A stretch of 64,000 nt of DNA from Calothrix sp. CSU_2_0 (GCA_012034595.1 JAAUPE010000013.1:1-64000), one strand, 5' to 3'; shown: positions 1-8,288, counted from the stretch's first letter. Notes: generated by a model not told the origin, from the letters alone. Numbers and translations are program-made.

Positions 1-152
1 TGTAAATTTCCATCAACTTTTTGTTGTTTTACAAGCTTTTGTACTAAACTTTTTGATACAGAAAATATATTAGCTACTTTCCTGATTGAAATGTTTTTCT
101 GAATATGCGCCGCAACTATTTTTTCTCGAAGATCGATAGAGTATGACTTCAT
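1..152 (-). CDS. IS630 family transposase, N-terminal part (runs off the window)
   Basis: This 50-codon partial reading frame opens with ATG at 152-150 and continues past base 1. It begins MKSYSIDLREKIVAAHIQ and then shows a helix-turn-helix (about residues 20-45, SIRKVANIFSVSKSLVQKL). That is the usual N-terminal DNA-binding region of IS630 transposases, which bind the terminal repeats. The catalytic DDE domain is not in view. The frame is too short for an automatic ORF list but the N-terminal match is specific. The element interrupts hsdS just upstream. Confidence 0.75.
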   Translation of the reverse strand, partial: MKSYSIDLREKIVAAHIQKNISIRKVANIFSVSKSLVQKLVKQQKVDGNL

Positions 153-190
153 TTAAAAGTATTTGTATTTTAATCTAGTGTACCTCATTA
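1..190 (-). mobile_element. IS630-like insertion sequence, one end
   Basis: The left edge of the window holds the transposase-proximal end of an IS630/Tc1-mariner type element. Reading on the minus strand, hsdS is continuous down to the TA at 189-190. It then gives way to about 37 bp of AT-rich terminal sequence followed by a transposase start codon. IS630 elements insert at TA and duplicate it, which fits. The other end and its TA copy lie outside the window, so the terminal inverted repeat cannot be confirmed. Confidence 0.7.
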
Positions 191-584
191 CAGACGGAAG
201 TGCTGTATCGCGAGCAAAATAACGCATACACCAATACAAAAATGCAGAATCAACTGATGAGTTGGGTACAAGGCTTTTAAAACCTTGATTAGTACACATC
301 GGCTTACCAGCAATAGCAACATGACCAATTGGCGCTCTGGAACTAAAAAGAATAGCACCCGCAGGCATTAAAGTTGTAGAACAGCTTTTATATCCTACTT
401 CGGTGATTTTTTCTGGTGAGTCTTCAAGAATAGGACTTTTGAGTTTACTTAAATCTTTTGGAGTTACCCAAGAAATACTACCACCCCAATATTCAGGTTT
501 ATTTCTGCTAGGTGTAGAACCTGAAATAATCTGACAACATTCGCCAAGCTTTTCTAACTTCCAACCTAAAGGTAATGAACCCAT
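153..584 (-). pseudogene. hsdS: Type I restriction specificity subunit HsdS, 5' fragment
   Basis: The fragment encodes the first half of a target-recognition domain: WKLEKLGECCQIISGSTP, then WGGSISWVTPKDLSKL, then GAILFSSRAPIGHVAI and a NQGFKSL motif. These are in the order found in HsdS TRD1, which chooses the DNA sequence recognised by the HsdM/HsdR complex. HsdS proteins are usually about 400 residues. Here homology stops near residue 130 (LPSV, about base 190), where the IS630-like element enters; the last ten or so residues are transposon-encoded. The gene is separated from hsdM by 3.5 kb of toxin-antitoxin and nuclease genes. A type I system relying on this subunit would be inactive unless another HsdS exists elsewhere. 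Confidence 0.8.
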
Positions 585-1238
585 CTCAATAAATCCTCTA
601 TCAACTTATCTAAATAGTTTAAATAACCACATTTAAATAAAATTAGGTGTTTTTGATACGACTGATAACGCAATTAATAAACTCTACATTTCCAAACAAC
701 ACAATTCTCCAAACAACACAATTCGCCTCGCAAAAAATGCACCCACGCACAGCATGAGAACCAAAGAAGTAAATAAACAAATGTTTTGCTGCAATTTACA
801 TCAAAACCAAGCCGAATTTATTCGTGCGATCTATTTGACCGACAAAACAAAAATTGCGATTAATTTCCCTTATTTAACTCGTTACCTGATTACCAAATAA
901 CAACTAAAACAAGAGAAGCAAAAGCCTTTATACCAATTATTCGTGAAGCTGCATAGAATTTTACCCCACCCCTTAATCCCCTCCCCGCTTGCGGAGAGGG
1001 GAAAAATCCAGTCTCCTCCCCGATATCGGGGAGGGTTAGGGTGAGGTTCTTGATTAGAAACCTCCACCTTCCCAAACAATGCGATCGCTCGCAAATTATA
1101 ACCCGGTTCGCGTTTTCTCGTGTCTAGAAGTCGGATTTAAAGCGAAGTTGTGCGAAATGGGAAAAATCTGACGATAGAAATCCGACCTTTCACTAAATCT
1201 CGCAGCACCAAAGCCACCCCAGTCATCAATCCAAACAC
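585..1238. other. Gene-poor 650 bp stretch with a dispersed repeat
   Basis: I see no convincing coding sequence on either strand. The open frames here are short and lie within repeat sequence. The stretch is AT-rich on its left half and holds a GC-rich palindromic repeat at 963-1046. It may be decayed sequence of the type I locus. Confidence 0.5.
963..1046. repeat. Dispersed palindromic repeat, CCCCTCCCC type
   Basis: Two consecutive inverted repeats are present. One is a CCCCTCCCCGC/GCGGAGAGGGG stem (about 979-1001). The other is CCTCCCCGATATCGGGGAGG (1014-1033), flanked by CACCCCTTAATCCC and GGGTTAGGGTGAGG. Related sequence occurs near 36890-36935 and 59670-59690. This class of short dispersed palindrome is common in filamentous cyanobacterial genomes. 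Confidence 0.7.
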
Positions 1239-1568
1239 CTACAACGAAATAATCGTTTCATTAGTTTCATTAGTGCGATCGGCACTGTGACGTAGATGTA
1301 AAATAACTTCTGTATCAAGCCTCTTGAGAAAATTCAAAAGTTTCCCCTCGCTGAAGCGTTGAAATTCTCCCTTCATCAAATGAGACACTTCTGGTTGAGG
1401 AATACCAAGAAGTTCGCTAATTTCTCGCTGTTTGAGATGACGTTGTTTTAAGATACGCAACACCTGAATCCCAATTTTACCACGGGTAAAAAGCTCATCC
1501 GCATCCTCAAGACCGAGGTCAGCGAATACATTACCACAGCTTTGTTCAAAAATAGGTTCTTGTGTCAT
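1239..1568 (-). CDS. XRE/HigA-like helix-turn-helix antitoxin-type protein
   Basis: I take the start at ATG 1568 (MTQEPIFEQ), because the longer open frame upstream has no family similarity and a purine-rich AGGAAAGGG precedes this ATG. The 109-residue protein has an HTH at about residues 40-75 (LKQREISELLGIPQPEVSHLM). It is preceded by a short acidic N-terminus, as in the HigA2-like branch of XRE regulators. Such proteins are usually the antitoxin partner of a HigB/Gp49-type toxin and repress their own operon. I could not find an intact toxin frame upstream, so this may be an orphan. It sits between hsdS and an Rpn-type gene read in the opposite direction. Confidence 0.7.
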   Translation of the reverse strand: MTQEPIFEQSCGNVFADLGLEDADELFTRGKIGIQVLRILKQRHLKQREISELLGIPQPEVSHLMKGEFQRFSEGKLLNFLKRLDTEVILHLRHSADRTNETNETIISL

Positions 1569-1713
1569 GGTTGTTTTTCCCTTTCCTGCGCGTCTTTTTC
1601 CCAGGAAATATATCGATCGAGTCCTGTAAACGCAGCATAACGCATCCATTCTCATATAAAGTGAAAATGTCACAATACCAAATCTCTGGTCAAGGCAAAA
1701 TAAATTTAATTTA

Positions 1714-2697
1714 ATGGCTCAATACAAACACGATCGTTTCTTCAAGTTTTATATTCAATCTTTGTATAAAACCAAGGGGAATACTCTGCAAAATATCCAA
1801 GTCCGTAATGATGAAGACTTAGAAATCGATTTGCTATTTATAGCAGAACAGGAAAAAGTCGGATGGAAACAAGAGAATCTAGGTTTATTCGACTTATTAA
1901 TGCAAGAACACCCCACAACAATTATCGAACATTACAGTTCCTATTTAGAAGAAACGGATATTCATAAATCGATTACTCGCAAGAATCTTTACTGGGATAA
2001 AAAGCAGAAAGAACTCCTAGAAGAAGCTAAAAGCAACCCGAAATCATCAAATTATCAACAAACTAAGAAAGAAGCAAAACAACAAATTGACAATCATAAT
2101 CCATTTACCTGGATTCTCACAGTTAATTGCAGTGAAAAACTCTTGAAATCATGTAATGCTCAACTAGCAGAAGAATTTGGTGCAGGTGTATATCGACTTC
2201 CTCCAGTTTTTCGGATGGGAATTGTGATTATCGAACAATTGCTAGATAGTCCACAAACAGTATGGTTGAAAATGTTAGGAAATCGGGAAACCACGAAAAG
2301 TGCTTTTGAGTCGATTAAACAGTTATCGCCAGAACGCCGGGAGAAAAATGATATAATCAGTGCATGTATAAAATACTGTGTTTATTTACGAGACATACCT
2401 GCTGATAACTTAACGACCGAGGATAGAGATTTTATGAAAACGATGGAACAAATCGATGCTTGGTATGAAGCCGAAATAAACAAGGCTAGGTTAGAAGGTC
2501 AACTAAAAGGCAAGATTGAATCGGTACATACCATCATTAAAGCTAAATTTGGAATTTCGGCTCTTACACCACAGATAACTAGTCAACTCGAACAGCTAGA
2601 TAGCCAGCAACTTGATGAATTTATATTAAAAATCTTTAACCTACAACAAGAAGAAATAGAAAAATGTCTCGATGAGATTGTCGGTAGGAAAAAGTGA
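1714..2697 (+). CDS. Rpn/DUF4351-like family protein, copy 1
   Basis: This 327-residue protein opens MAQYKHDRFFKFYIQSLYKT and carries a conserved acidic stretch DEDLEIDLLFI near residue 35. A second block, FTWILTVNCSEKLL, lies near residues 130-145. The C-terminal 70 residues (KAKFGI, LEQLDSQQLDEFILKIF) resemble the short helical tail that ends many cyanobacterial Rpn-type proteins. Rpn proteins are PD-(D/E)XK-fold nucleases linked to recombination and conflict. I infer membership from overall layout and cannot point to a certain catalytic triad. A near-identical paralogue is encoded at 51234-52238 on the other strand, so the family is mobile or duplicating in this genome. Confidence 0.55.
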   Translation: MAQYKHDRFFKFYIQSLYKTKGNTLQNIQVRNDEDLEIDLLFIAEQEKVGWKQENLGLFDLLMQEHPTTIIEHYSSYLEETDIHKSITRKNLYWDKKQKELLEEAKSNPKSSNYQQTKKEAKQQIDNHNPFTWILTVNCSEKLLKSCNAQLAEEFGAGVYRLPPVFRMGIVIIEQLLDSPQTVWLKMLGNRETTKSAFESIKQLSPERREKNDIISACIKYCVYLRDIPADNLTTEDRDFMKTMEQIDAWYEAEINKARLEGQLKGKIESVHTIIKAKFGISALTPQITSQLEQLDSQQLDEFILKIFNLQQEEIEKCLDEIVGRKK

Positions 2698-2738
2698 CGT
2701 GCGATCGTTGGTATGCAATATCTGAACTATGAGGTTTT

Positions 2739-2981
2739 ATGAAAGCGATCGAAGTGATGGGAACTGTTGATGAGCAAGGACAACTAGCTTTAGATACTCC
2801 CCTAACCCTAGATAAAAAGAGTCGCGTTAAAGTAATTGTTTTAATCCCAGAAGAAGAAAACAACGAACAGGATAAATCTAAAGAGGAAATCATCACAGAT
2901 TTTCGTCAAGCTTGGCATGAAGCAATGACTGGAAAAACCATCCCTGTTTCTCAAATTTGGGACGGAATCGAGGATGAGTGA
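2739..2981 (+). CDS. relN: RelN-type antitoxin of a type II toxin-antitoxin pair
   Basis: This 80-residue protein starts with a strand-rich N-terminus (MKAIEVMGTVDEQGQLALD). That is the pattern of the cyanobacterial RelN antitoxin, an AbrB/MazE-like DNA-binding fold. A charged, mostly helical C-terminus follows (DFRQAWHEAMTGKTIPVSQIWDGI), which would wrap the toxin. The gene overlaps the RelE-type toxin gene by 8 bp, ATG of the toxin lying inside the antitoxin's last codons. That arrangement is typical of translational coupling. It should neutralise the toxin and autoregulate the operon. The pair lies inside the broken type I locus. Confidence 0.8.
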   Translation: MKAIEVMGTVDEQGQLALDTPLTLDKKSRVKVIVLIPEEENNEQDKSKEEIITDFRQAWHEAMTGKTIPVSQIWDGIEDE

Positions 2982-3357
2982 AGAAAAGTTAATAGAAGTT
3001 GTCGCATCACCAACTTTTAACCGAAATATACGTACCCTTGCCAAAAAATATCGCAGTATTCGCAGTGATGTACAACCGATAATCGAGCAACTTGAAAGTG
3101 GAGAATTACCAGGAGAACAAATCCAAGGGACAAATTATACTGTTTTTAAACTACGGGTTCGCAATAGCAATATTCAGAAAGGAAAAAGTGGTGGGTATCG
3201 TTTAATTTACTATCTCAAAACAGCAACAGGGATTATTTTGCTCACTATTTATACAAAATCCGAACAAGCTGATATTGCGGCTGCGGAAATTAAAGATATT
3301 ATTGCCGATTATGAACAATCATCAGTTGAAAATATAGAAACGAAAGAAGATATCTAG
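2974..3357 (+). CDS. relE: RelE-family mRNA interferase toxin
   Basis: This 127-residue protein has a RelE/ParE-like fold signature: an N-terminal F.R....L.KKY region, a central KLRVRNSN segment, and a C-terminal GGYRLIYYL then ILLTIYTKSE block. The basic and aromatic residues that cut ribosome-bound mRNA lie there in RelE relatives. The terminal tail (VENIETKEDI) is longer than usual. It overlaps the antitoxin gene at 2739-2981. The family cleaves mRNA at the ribosomal A site under stress; activity here is inferred. Confidence 0.8.
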   Translation: MSEEKLIEVVASPTFNRNIRTLAKKYRSIRSDVQPIIEQLESGELPGEQIQGTNYTVFKLRVRNSNIQKGKSGGYRLIYYLKTATGIILLTIYTKSEQADIAAAEIKDIIADYEQSSVENIETKEDI

Positions 3358-3408
3358 ATTTAAAAGCAAAATAGAAAGGCGATCGCACATCGATCGATAC
3401 CCCAGCCA

Positions 3409-4050
3409 TTAATTTGATTCTTGTGTAATCACTCCTCCCAAAAACTTCAAAATTTTTAATACTTCATGCAAATTATTACGATATTGCGACCTCGTGGAAA
3501 ATAGATCGGAAACACCATACAAATTACCCAAAGTTTTCACAAACAAATAACTACTACCATTAGTTATCATCCCGTACAAAGGTCGTTCTGTAGGGGAATT
3601 AGCAGCCATATAAGCCAACGTTTGCGGAATTGCCAATTCCACATCAAAAGTCGTTTTCTTCGATTCTATTAAAACAATCCACAATTGCCCTTGTAAAATT
3701 AAAGCATCAATCCTTCCCCGTAAAATCTCCTCATTATCCCCTTGCGCTGCAATTTCCACCGATACCTCAGTCTTAAACTTGTACGGTGCTTGATAAAAAC
3801 CAGCAAGTTCAAGTAATGGCGAAAGCACCACCATTTTAATAGTTTCTTCTAACAGACTACCATCAGAAATTTGGTAAAGGTAATTTTGTCGAACTTGCTC
3901 TAATCTGGAAATTTCGGTCTCATCTAATATAGGTAAATCCGCCATCCACTCAGTAAAAAATTGACCATCATCACTGAGCCGTAACCCCAGCTTTTCCTCA
4001 ACTTGTCGAAGTGTGGTAATACTTTCCGCAATGGCGATACTTGTTGTCAT
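3409..4050 (-). CDS. HsdR_N-like PD-(D/E)XK nuclease protein next to hsdM
   Basis: This 213-residue protein carries a nuclease-like core, RGRIDALILQGQLW followed by VLIESKKT (about residues 115-140). It matches the D...ExK pattern of HSDR_N/PD-(D/E)XK enzymes. A downstream segment, PLYGMITNGSSYLFVK, is seen in cyanobacterial proteins annotated as type I restriction subunit R. It is much shorter than a true HsdR (about 1000 residues) and lacks the helicase motor, so it cannot be the full restriction subunit. It lies 62 bp downstream of hsdM on the same strand, suggesting one operon. It may be an accessory or stand-alone nuclease. Confidence 0.65.
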   Translation of the reverse strand: MTTSIAIAESITTLRQVEEKLGLRLSDDGQFFTEWMADLPILDETEISRLEQVRQNYLYQISDGSLLEETIKMVVLSPLLELAGFYQAPYKFKTEVSVEIAAQGDNEEILRGRIDALILQGQLWIVLIESKKTTFDVELAIPQTLAYMAANSPTERPLYGMITNGSSYLFVKTLGNLYGVSDLFSTRSQYRNNLHEVLKILKFLGGVITQESN

Positions 4051-4112
4051 AACCCACTTTATAAGACCTATTTATATATAAAGATAATTCAAATAAACTA
4101 ATAACGATCTTA

Positions 4113-5741
4113 TCACCCCAGCAATTTCTCCAACTCATCCAAATCGGCTTGAATTTCCCCCTCCAAATCCCGCAATTTCTGTAAAATCACCTTGGGTTTT
4201 TCATACTCCACCTCTGCATATTCCACTTCCTTATACCGATTAATTGATAAATCGTAGCCATTTGCTTGGATTTCATCCTTGGGTACAAAAAAAGCCTTAC
4301 CCGTCCGTCCCAGTTTTTCAATATTTTTCTCAGTATTTTGTTCGGTGTTTTCTGTCTTCTCCTCCCCAAACAAAGGTAAATCCTGATATTTCCCATCCCC
4401 CACAGGAATATCTGGTATAACCCGCGAATGCCACTTCGCTAACAAATCGGGAATATCGTTTTCCTCCACAACCTGACGTTTATCATCCAAAGATAAACCA
4501 TCAGCAGTCATATCGTAAAACCAAACCCAATCTGTACCCCCAACCCCGGTTTTTGTAAATAACAACACCGCCGTTGATACCCCTGCATAGGGCTTAAACA
4601 CCCCCGAAGGCATGGAAATCACTCCATCTAACTTGTGATTATCCACCAGTATTTGCCGCACTTTTTTGTGAGCATTTGAAGAACCAAATAATACCCCATC
4701 CGGCACAATAATCGCCGCTCTTCCGCCAATTTTTAATAACCGCAAAAATAACACCAAAAATAATAATTCCGTCTTCGTTGTTACTACTTCCTTCGTTAAA
4801 TCCTTGGCGATTGTGGACTTCTCCACCGAACCCTTAAACGGAGGATTTGCTAATATCATCGTAAACGCTTCTTTGATTCCCCCATGTTCCTCCGACAGCG
4901 AATCCCGCGCTTCAATTTTTGGGTCTTCAATCCCGTGTTGCATCAAATTCATACTACCAATTCGCAACATCGTGGCATCAAAATCAAACCCATGAAACAT
5001 ATCCCGGTTAAAATGCTCCCAATTTCCCGGTGCATTTAAAACCAAATTCCCCCCACTATCCTGCAATTCGCGCAAATATTCCGACGCAGCCACCAAAAAT
5101 CCACCAGTTCCACAAGCCGGATCGCAAATAATATCCCTGGGATTGGGAGCCATCAAATCCACAATCATCTTAATAATATGACGGGGAGTTCTAAACTGTC
5201 CGTTCGTTCCTGCTGTTGTCAACTTCGACAACATATACTCATACAAATCCCCCTTCGTATCCCGATCCTCCATCGGAATATCATCGATTTGAGCCACCAC
5301 ATTCGCCAACAAACTGGGACTACCAATCAAAAATACGGCATCCTTCATGTGACGCGCATAAGCCGTATTTACCGCTTTATCAGTACTGGTTTTATCATCA
5401 TTAGTTTTCTCACCATTGGTTTTATCGCCATTTTTTGACCCCAAATTCTTAATAAACGGAAAAGCCTTATCCCGAACAATCCGCAGCATTTCCTCCGCAT
5501 CATCAAGATTCTTAAAATAAGACCAGCGACAAATTTGCTCATCAGGAGAAAACAAAGGCTTTTCCACAGGCTTTTTCAACCGTTGCGCTTTCTTCTCCTT
5601 CGCCAATTCCAAATCATCCAGACGTTTGATAAAAAGCAAGTAAGAAATCTGTTCGATCACCGACAACGGATTACTAATCCCATTATTCCAAAAACTCGTC
5701 CACAACCGATCGACCTTCGATTTCAACTCACCTGTAATCAT
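4113..5741 (-). CDS. hsdM: Type I restriction-modification DNA methyltransferase subunit HsdM
   Basis: I chose ATG 5741 (MITGELKSKVDRLW), which starts the HsdM N-terminal helical domain. The longer frame upstream has no family similarity. The 542-residue protein has the N6-adenine methyltransferase domain with SAM motif I (DPACGTGGFLVAA) and catalytic motif IV (NPPF), in that order. A C-terminal region rich in charged residues ends in a coiled-coil-like segment (KLRDLEGEIQADLDELEKL) that would contact HsdS. With HsdS it methylates adenines at the recognition site. It appears intact although hsdS downstream is disrupted, so it may be non-functional or served by another specificity subunit. Confidence 0.9.
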   Translation of the reverse strand: MITGELKSKVDRLWTSFWNNGISNPLSVIEQISYLLFIKRLDDLELAKEKKAQRLKKPVEKPLFSPDEQICRWSYFKNLDDAEEMLRIVRDKAFPFIKNLGSKNGDKTNGEKTNDDKTSTDKAVNTAYARHMKDAVFLIGSPSLLANVVAQIDDIPMEDRDTKGDLYEYMLSKLTTAGTNGQFRTPRHIIKMIVDLMAPNPRDIICDPACGTGGFLVAASEYLRELQDSGGNLVLNAPGNWEHFNRDMFHGFDFDATMLRIGSMNLMQHGIEDPKIEARDSLSEEHGGIKEAFTMILANPPFKGSVEKSTIAKDLTKEVVTTKTELLFLVLFLRLLKIGGRAAIIVPDGVLFGSSNAHKKVRQILVDNHKLDGVISMPSGVFKPYAGVSTAVLLFTKTGVGGTDWVWFYDMTADGLSLDDKRQVVEENDIPDLLAKWHSRVIPDIPVGDGKYQDLPLFGEEKTENTEQNTEKNIEKLGRTGKAFFVPKDEIQANGYDLSINRYKEVEYAEVEYEKPKVILQKLRDLEGEIQADLDELEKLLG

Positions 5742-6102
5742 ACAAATACCAAAATACCCAACAATAAAATATCTAATAACACTGGCAAACACTAGATTAT
5801 ACCAGCAATATTTAACACCCCAGAGCGTTTGTATTGTAAATCTACATGCAGCTTGTTCAATCTCTTGTATTTCTGAGGGCAAACCAGGTTATGCCAAAAT
5901 TTACGCAAAACTTAAAAATAAACCTCAGCATAGTTACGATACCTTGAGGTGACATACCGTACAAACACTGATGGCTATGTGCAATGTAAAGATATTGTAA
6001 AGAAATGTCAAAAAAGTTTCTGGTATCCCCTGTATCACAACATGAAGACCTTTTGCTATTCTATAGATGTAAACCACTTTTGTGATTTGATGGTTGACAC
6101 TT
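5742..6102. other. Intergenic region upstream of hsdM and of a small RHH-like gene
   Basis: About 360 bp between divergently read genes. No open frame has family character, although frames run through it. It probably holds the promoters of hsdM (minus) and of the gene at 6103 (plus), but I see no clear -35/-10 pair. Confidence 0.4.
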
Positions 6103-6330
6103 ATGGCAGGAAGAAAGAAACTCGATCGCACCAATCTCCATGCACGAGTAGCTCAAGGGACAGGAGATAAGTTAAAGGAAATCGCCCAAAATCTCGGCTA
6201 TGTCTATGATGATGAAGGCTCAACTGGACAATTATTGGATGCGTTAGCGAAGCTTATCGAAGATATCGCTAACGGAGAAATTATCTTAATCCTCAGCAAT
6301 AAATCATCTGTAATCTCTAAAAATAGTTAA
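6103..6330 (+). CDS. Small CopG/RHH-like DNA-binding protein (putative)
   Basis: A 75-residue basic protein starting MAGRKKLDRTNLHARVAQGT, taken from ATG 6103 rather than the upstream ATG because the family-like sequence begins there. The N-terminal strand followed by two helices (TGDKLKEIAQNLGY, STGQLLDALAKLIEDI) is the layout of ribbon-helix-helix regulators such as CopG. This is inferred from pattern only. It may regulate the following small genes. A perfect stem-loop lies 45 bp after its stop codon. Confidence 0.5.
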   Translation: MAGRKKLDRTNLHARVAQGTGDKLKEIAQNLGYVYDDEGSTGQLLDALAKLIEDIANGEIILILSNKSSVISKNS

Positions 6331-6374
6331 ATTTATTCATAAAAACTGGTGTAAAAGCAATTTAAAATAAATTT

Positions 6375-6392
6375 GGGGACAATTGTGTCCCC
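6375..6392 (+). terminator. Perfect 7-bp hairpin
   Basis: GGGGACA-ATTG-TGTCCCC is a perfect 7-bp stem with a four-base loop between the genes at 6103 and 6419. There is no T-run after it, so it may be a weak terminator, an mRNA stabiliser or a protein site rather than a canonical rho-independent terminator. Confidence 0.45.
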
Positions 6393-6404
6393 ATTTACTG
6401 AATT

Positions 6405-6414
6405 AAGGAGGTGA
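6405..6414 (+). promoter_or_regulatory. Strong Shine-Dalgarno that fixes a TTG start
   Basis: AAGGAGGTGA is an unusually complete match to the 16S anti-Shine-Dalgarno end. It is placed 4-5 bases before TTG 6419, which supports that non-ATG start over the internal out-of-frame ATG at 6435. Confidence 0.6.
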
Positions 6415-6418
6415 TTTA

Positions 6419-6610
6419 TTGAATCAAAACGGTAATGGTCATCGAGGTTTTTGGAATCCAGTTAAAATCTTTATCCGTCTTTTCCAAGGAGTTTGGAAAA
6501 AGCGAGACGAAGTATCGGGAGAAACCTACCTCGTTGACTCAGAGGTTGTTGAGCAAGACTTGGAAGACATCGCTGATGAACCAGGTGAGCAAAACAACAC
6601 CAACAACTAA
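6419..6610 (+). CDS. Small hypothetical protein, TTG start
   Basis: This 63-residue protein is not recognised. It has a tryptophan- and phenylalanine-rich N-terminal half (FWNPVKIFIRLFQGVWKK) that could form an amphipathic helix. A strongly acidic C-terminal half follows (VVEQDLEDIADEPGEQ). The strong Shine-Dalgarno and the terminator directly after the stop argue that it is a genuinely expressed gene. Its function is unknown. Confidence 0.55.
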   Translation: MNQNGNGHRGFWNPVKIFIRLFQGVWKKRDEVSGETYLVDSEVVEQDLEDIADEPGEQNNTNN

Positions 6611-6622
6611 CATATAGTTAGT

Positions 6623-6649
6623 AGCCCCTAGTAGCCTGCTAGGGGCTTT
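6623..6649 (+). terminator. Rho-independent terminator-like hairpin
   Basis: AGCCCCTAG pairs perfectly with CTAGGGGCT across a seven-base loop and is followed by a short T-run (TTTA). It lies 12 bp after the stop of the small gene at 6419. Confidence 0.7.
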
Positions 6650-6674
6650 ACTCAAAATTAAAACTGATTTAATT

Positions 6675-6995
6675 ATGGCAGATTCTAGCACCCCAGTCGT
6701 TTGTCCTGTGTATTACCAAATTATTCAGCGCAGAGGTAATGGTTGGGCTTTTAAACATGGTGAACCATTTTTGAACCTATTTAATGCTCCAAATTTATCT
6801 CTCGAAGACGAATTTGCAGCATTTGAAACTTCGATGAAAAAAGTTGCGATCGCGCTTTTCCGAATTAACGGAGGAAAGCAGGGTTACTACATTGCAAATA
6901 TATTGGATAAACAATATTACTACTGCGGTACTCAGTGGGAAGATGTGAAAATCAAACTCAAGGAATTGGGGATTGGTAGAGATGACCCAATTTAG
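6675..6995 (+). CDS. Hypothetical protein
   Basis: This 106-residue protein is not recognised. It reads as a compact mixed alpha/beta domain with many aromatics (YYQIIQRRGNGWAFKHG, then GGKQGYYIANILDKQYYYCG) and ends in a helix (WEDVKIKLKELGIG). No signal peptide or membrane segment is visible. The start ATG follows a terminator, so it probably has its own promoter. Confidence 0.5.
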   Translation: MADSSTPVVCPVYYQIIQRRGNGWAFKHGEPFLNLFNAPNLSLEDEFAAFETSMKKVAIALFRINGGKQGYYIANILDKQYYYCGTQWEDVKIKLKELGIGRDDPI

Positions 6996-7071
6996 GATAA
7001 AGGTTAGAGAATGAAGGTAGATTCGGAAATCAGAATATATTCAAGATATTGGGTTTCAATGGAGACTAGCC

Positions 7072-7299
7072 ATGCACCAAATAAATTTACAAGAAGCAGA
7101 AACTCGATTAGCACAGCTAATTGAAGAAGTTGCATCTGGGGAGGAAGTTATCATCACACGCAGTGACGGTTCAGCTTTTAAGATTGTACCAATTACTTCT
7201 AATGTACCGCGTCCGAAATTTGGTAGTGCCAAAGGATTAGTGAAAATTGCCGATGATTTTGACGAACCATTACCAGAATTTGAGGATTATGCACCATGA
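7072..7299 (+). CDS. vapB: Phd/YefM-type antitoxin (VapB partner)
   Basis: This 75-residue protein has the Phd/YefM N-terminal DNA-binding fold (INLQEAETRLAQLIEEVASGEEVIITRSDGSAFKIVP). A C-terminal acidic tail (DDFDEPLPEF) would block the toxin active site. Its stop overlaps the toxin start by 4 bp (ATGA). This is the standard antitoxin-first organisation. Confidence 0.85.
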   Translation: MHQINLQEAETRLAQLIEEVASGEEVIITRSDGSAFKIVPITSNVPRPKFGSAKGLVKIADDFDEPLPEFEDYAP

Positions 7300-7682
7300 G
7301 ATTGTTGCTTGATACCCACGCATTTCTGTGGTTTATCGAAGGTAATCTCAATTTGAGTGATAGCGCAAGACAATTGATTGAGGATGAAAATAATCAGCGT
7401 TTCTTGAGTATTGCCAGTCTGTGGGAAATGTCCATTAAAGTTAGCATAGGGAAACTAGAGCTTGGAATTCCTTTTACCGAGTTTTTCCAACAACAAGTTT
7501 ACGGAAATGCGATCGCATTACTTGAAATTCGAGCAGAACACCTGGATATATTAGCTAAGTTACCTTTTTACCACAAAGACCCATTCGACCGCTTGATTAT
7601 TGCCCAAAGTGTAGTCGAAAATATTCCATTAGTTACAAAAGACGGTGCATTTACAAATTACCCTGTAGTGCTGCTATGGTAA
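7296..7682 (+). CDS. vapC: PIN-domain toxin, VapC family
   Basis: This 128-residue PIN domain has the conserved acidic residues. The first is Asp6 in LLLDTHAFLW, then Glu43 in SLWEMSIK, then the DPFDRLIIAQ block and a C-terminal VTKDGAF. These coordinate metal for RNA cleavage in VapC toxins. The length matches the family. It is coupled to the antitoxin at 7072-7299, which should repress and neutralise it. Confidence 0.88.
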   Translation: MRLLLDTHAFLWFIEGNLNLSDSARQLIEDENNQRFLSIASLWEMSIKVSIGKLELGIPFTEFFQQQVYGNAIALLEIRAEHLDILAKLPFYHKDPFDRLIIAQSVVENIPLVTKDGAFTNYPVVLLW

Positions 7683-7724
7683 AAAATTTAGATATTCTTG
7701 CGAGAGCGATCGCTTTACTATTTA

Positions 7725-8123
7725 CTAGTATTCGGAAATTTTAATCCCCAAATTTTCTATATAGTCAGTCAGCGAAATCCCACGAATATCTGCCAATTCC
7801 ACCAAATACTCTATGCGTTGTGCTTGTAGTTTTTCTACTTGTTCGCTCAAACTCAATAAATTTTGATGCTCATCAATAGTTAAAGTCTCTGCATCACGTT
7901 TAGCAATTAATTCATTGTAACGATGTTGAGTTTCTGCGGGAATACCCTGATTTATCTTCATCAGTAATTCCGCTTCCTGAAGCGGTAAGCTAGTAGCTTT
8001 TCGCTGTGCTTGTAGTACAATCACTTGAGATACAAATTGCTCCAAATCAGCTTGACTCAACTGTTCAACAGCTTTTAGCAAATCTTGCGATCGCATTTGT
8101 ACTTCTACTTTGACTGTTGACAT
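7725..8123 (-). CDS. Conserved cyanobacterial hypothetical protein, helical
   Basis: This 132-residue protein has a Shine-Dalgarno AGGAGA before its ATG. It is almost entirely helical with heptad-like stretches (LLKAVEQLSQADLEQFVSQVIVL; LSLSEQVEKLQAQRIEYLVELADI). I recognise the overall pattern from many cyanobacterial proteins of similar size that lie beside small nuclease or toxin genes, but I know no assigned function. No partner gene is evident here, as the neighbour upstream is an AAA-like ATPase. Confidence 0.6.
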   Translation of the reverse strand: MSTVKVEVQMRSQDLLKAVEQLSQADLEQFVSQVIVLQAQRKATSLPLQEAELLMKINQGIPAETQHRYNELIAKRDAETLTIDEHQNLLSLSEQVEKLQAQRIEYLVELADIRGISLTDYIENLGIKISEY

Positions 8124-8288
8124 TTTTCATCTCCTGGTAGCTAACCTATTGATATTGTAGTTAATTTGTTGAGGCTGATCATTAGCTTACCTCCCCAAAT
8201 CAAAAGCAAACGGTGGTAAAGTCACCTCAATCCCATCCATCAAACTCACACTTACCTATAGTATTTGCTTCTTCTAAAAGTGATTAAA

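Noticed and set aside
882-1094. Short ORFs over the repeat at 963-1046
   Set aside because: They run through a palindromic dispersed repeat and show no family-like sequence.
4804-5795. Several plus-strand ORFs opposite hsdM
   Set aside because: They are antisense shadows of a well-supported methyltransferase gene.
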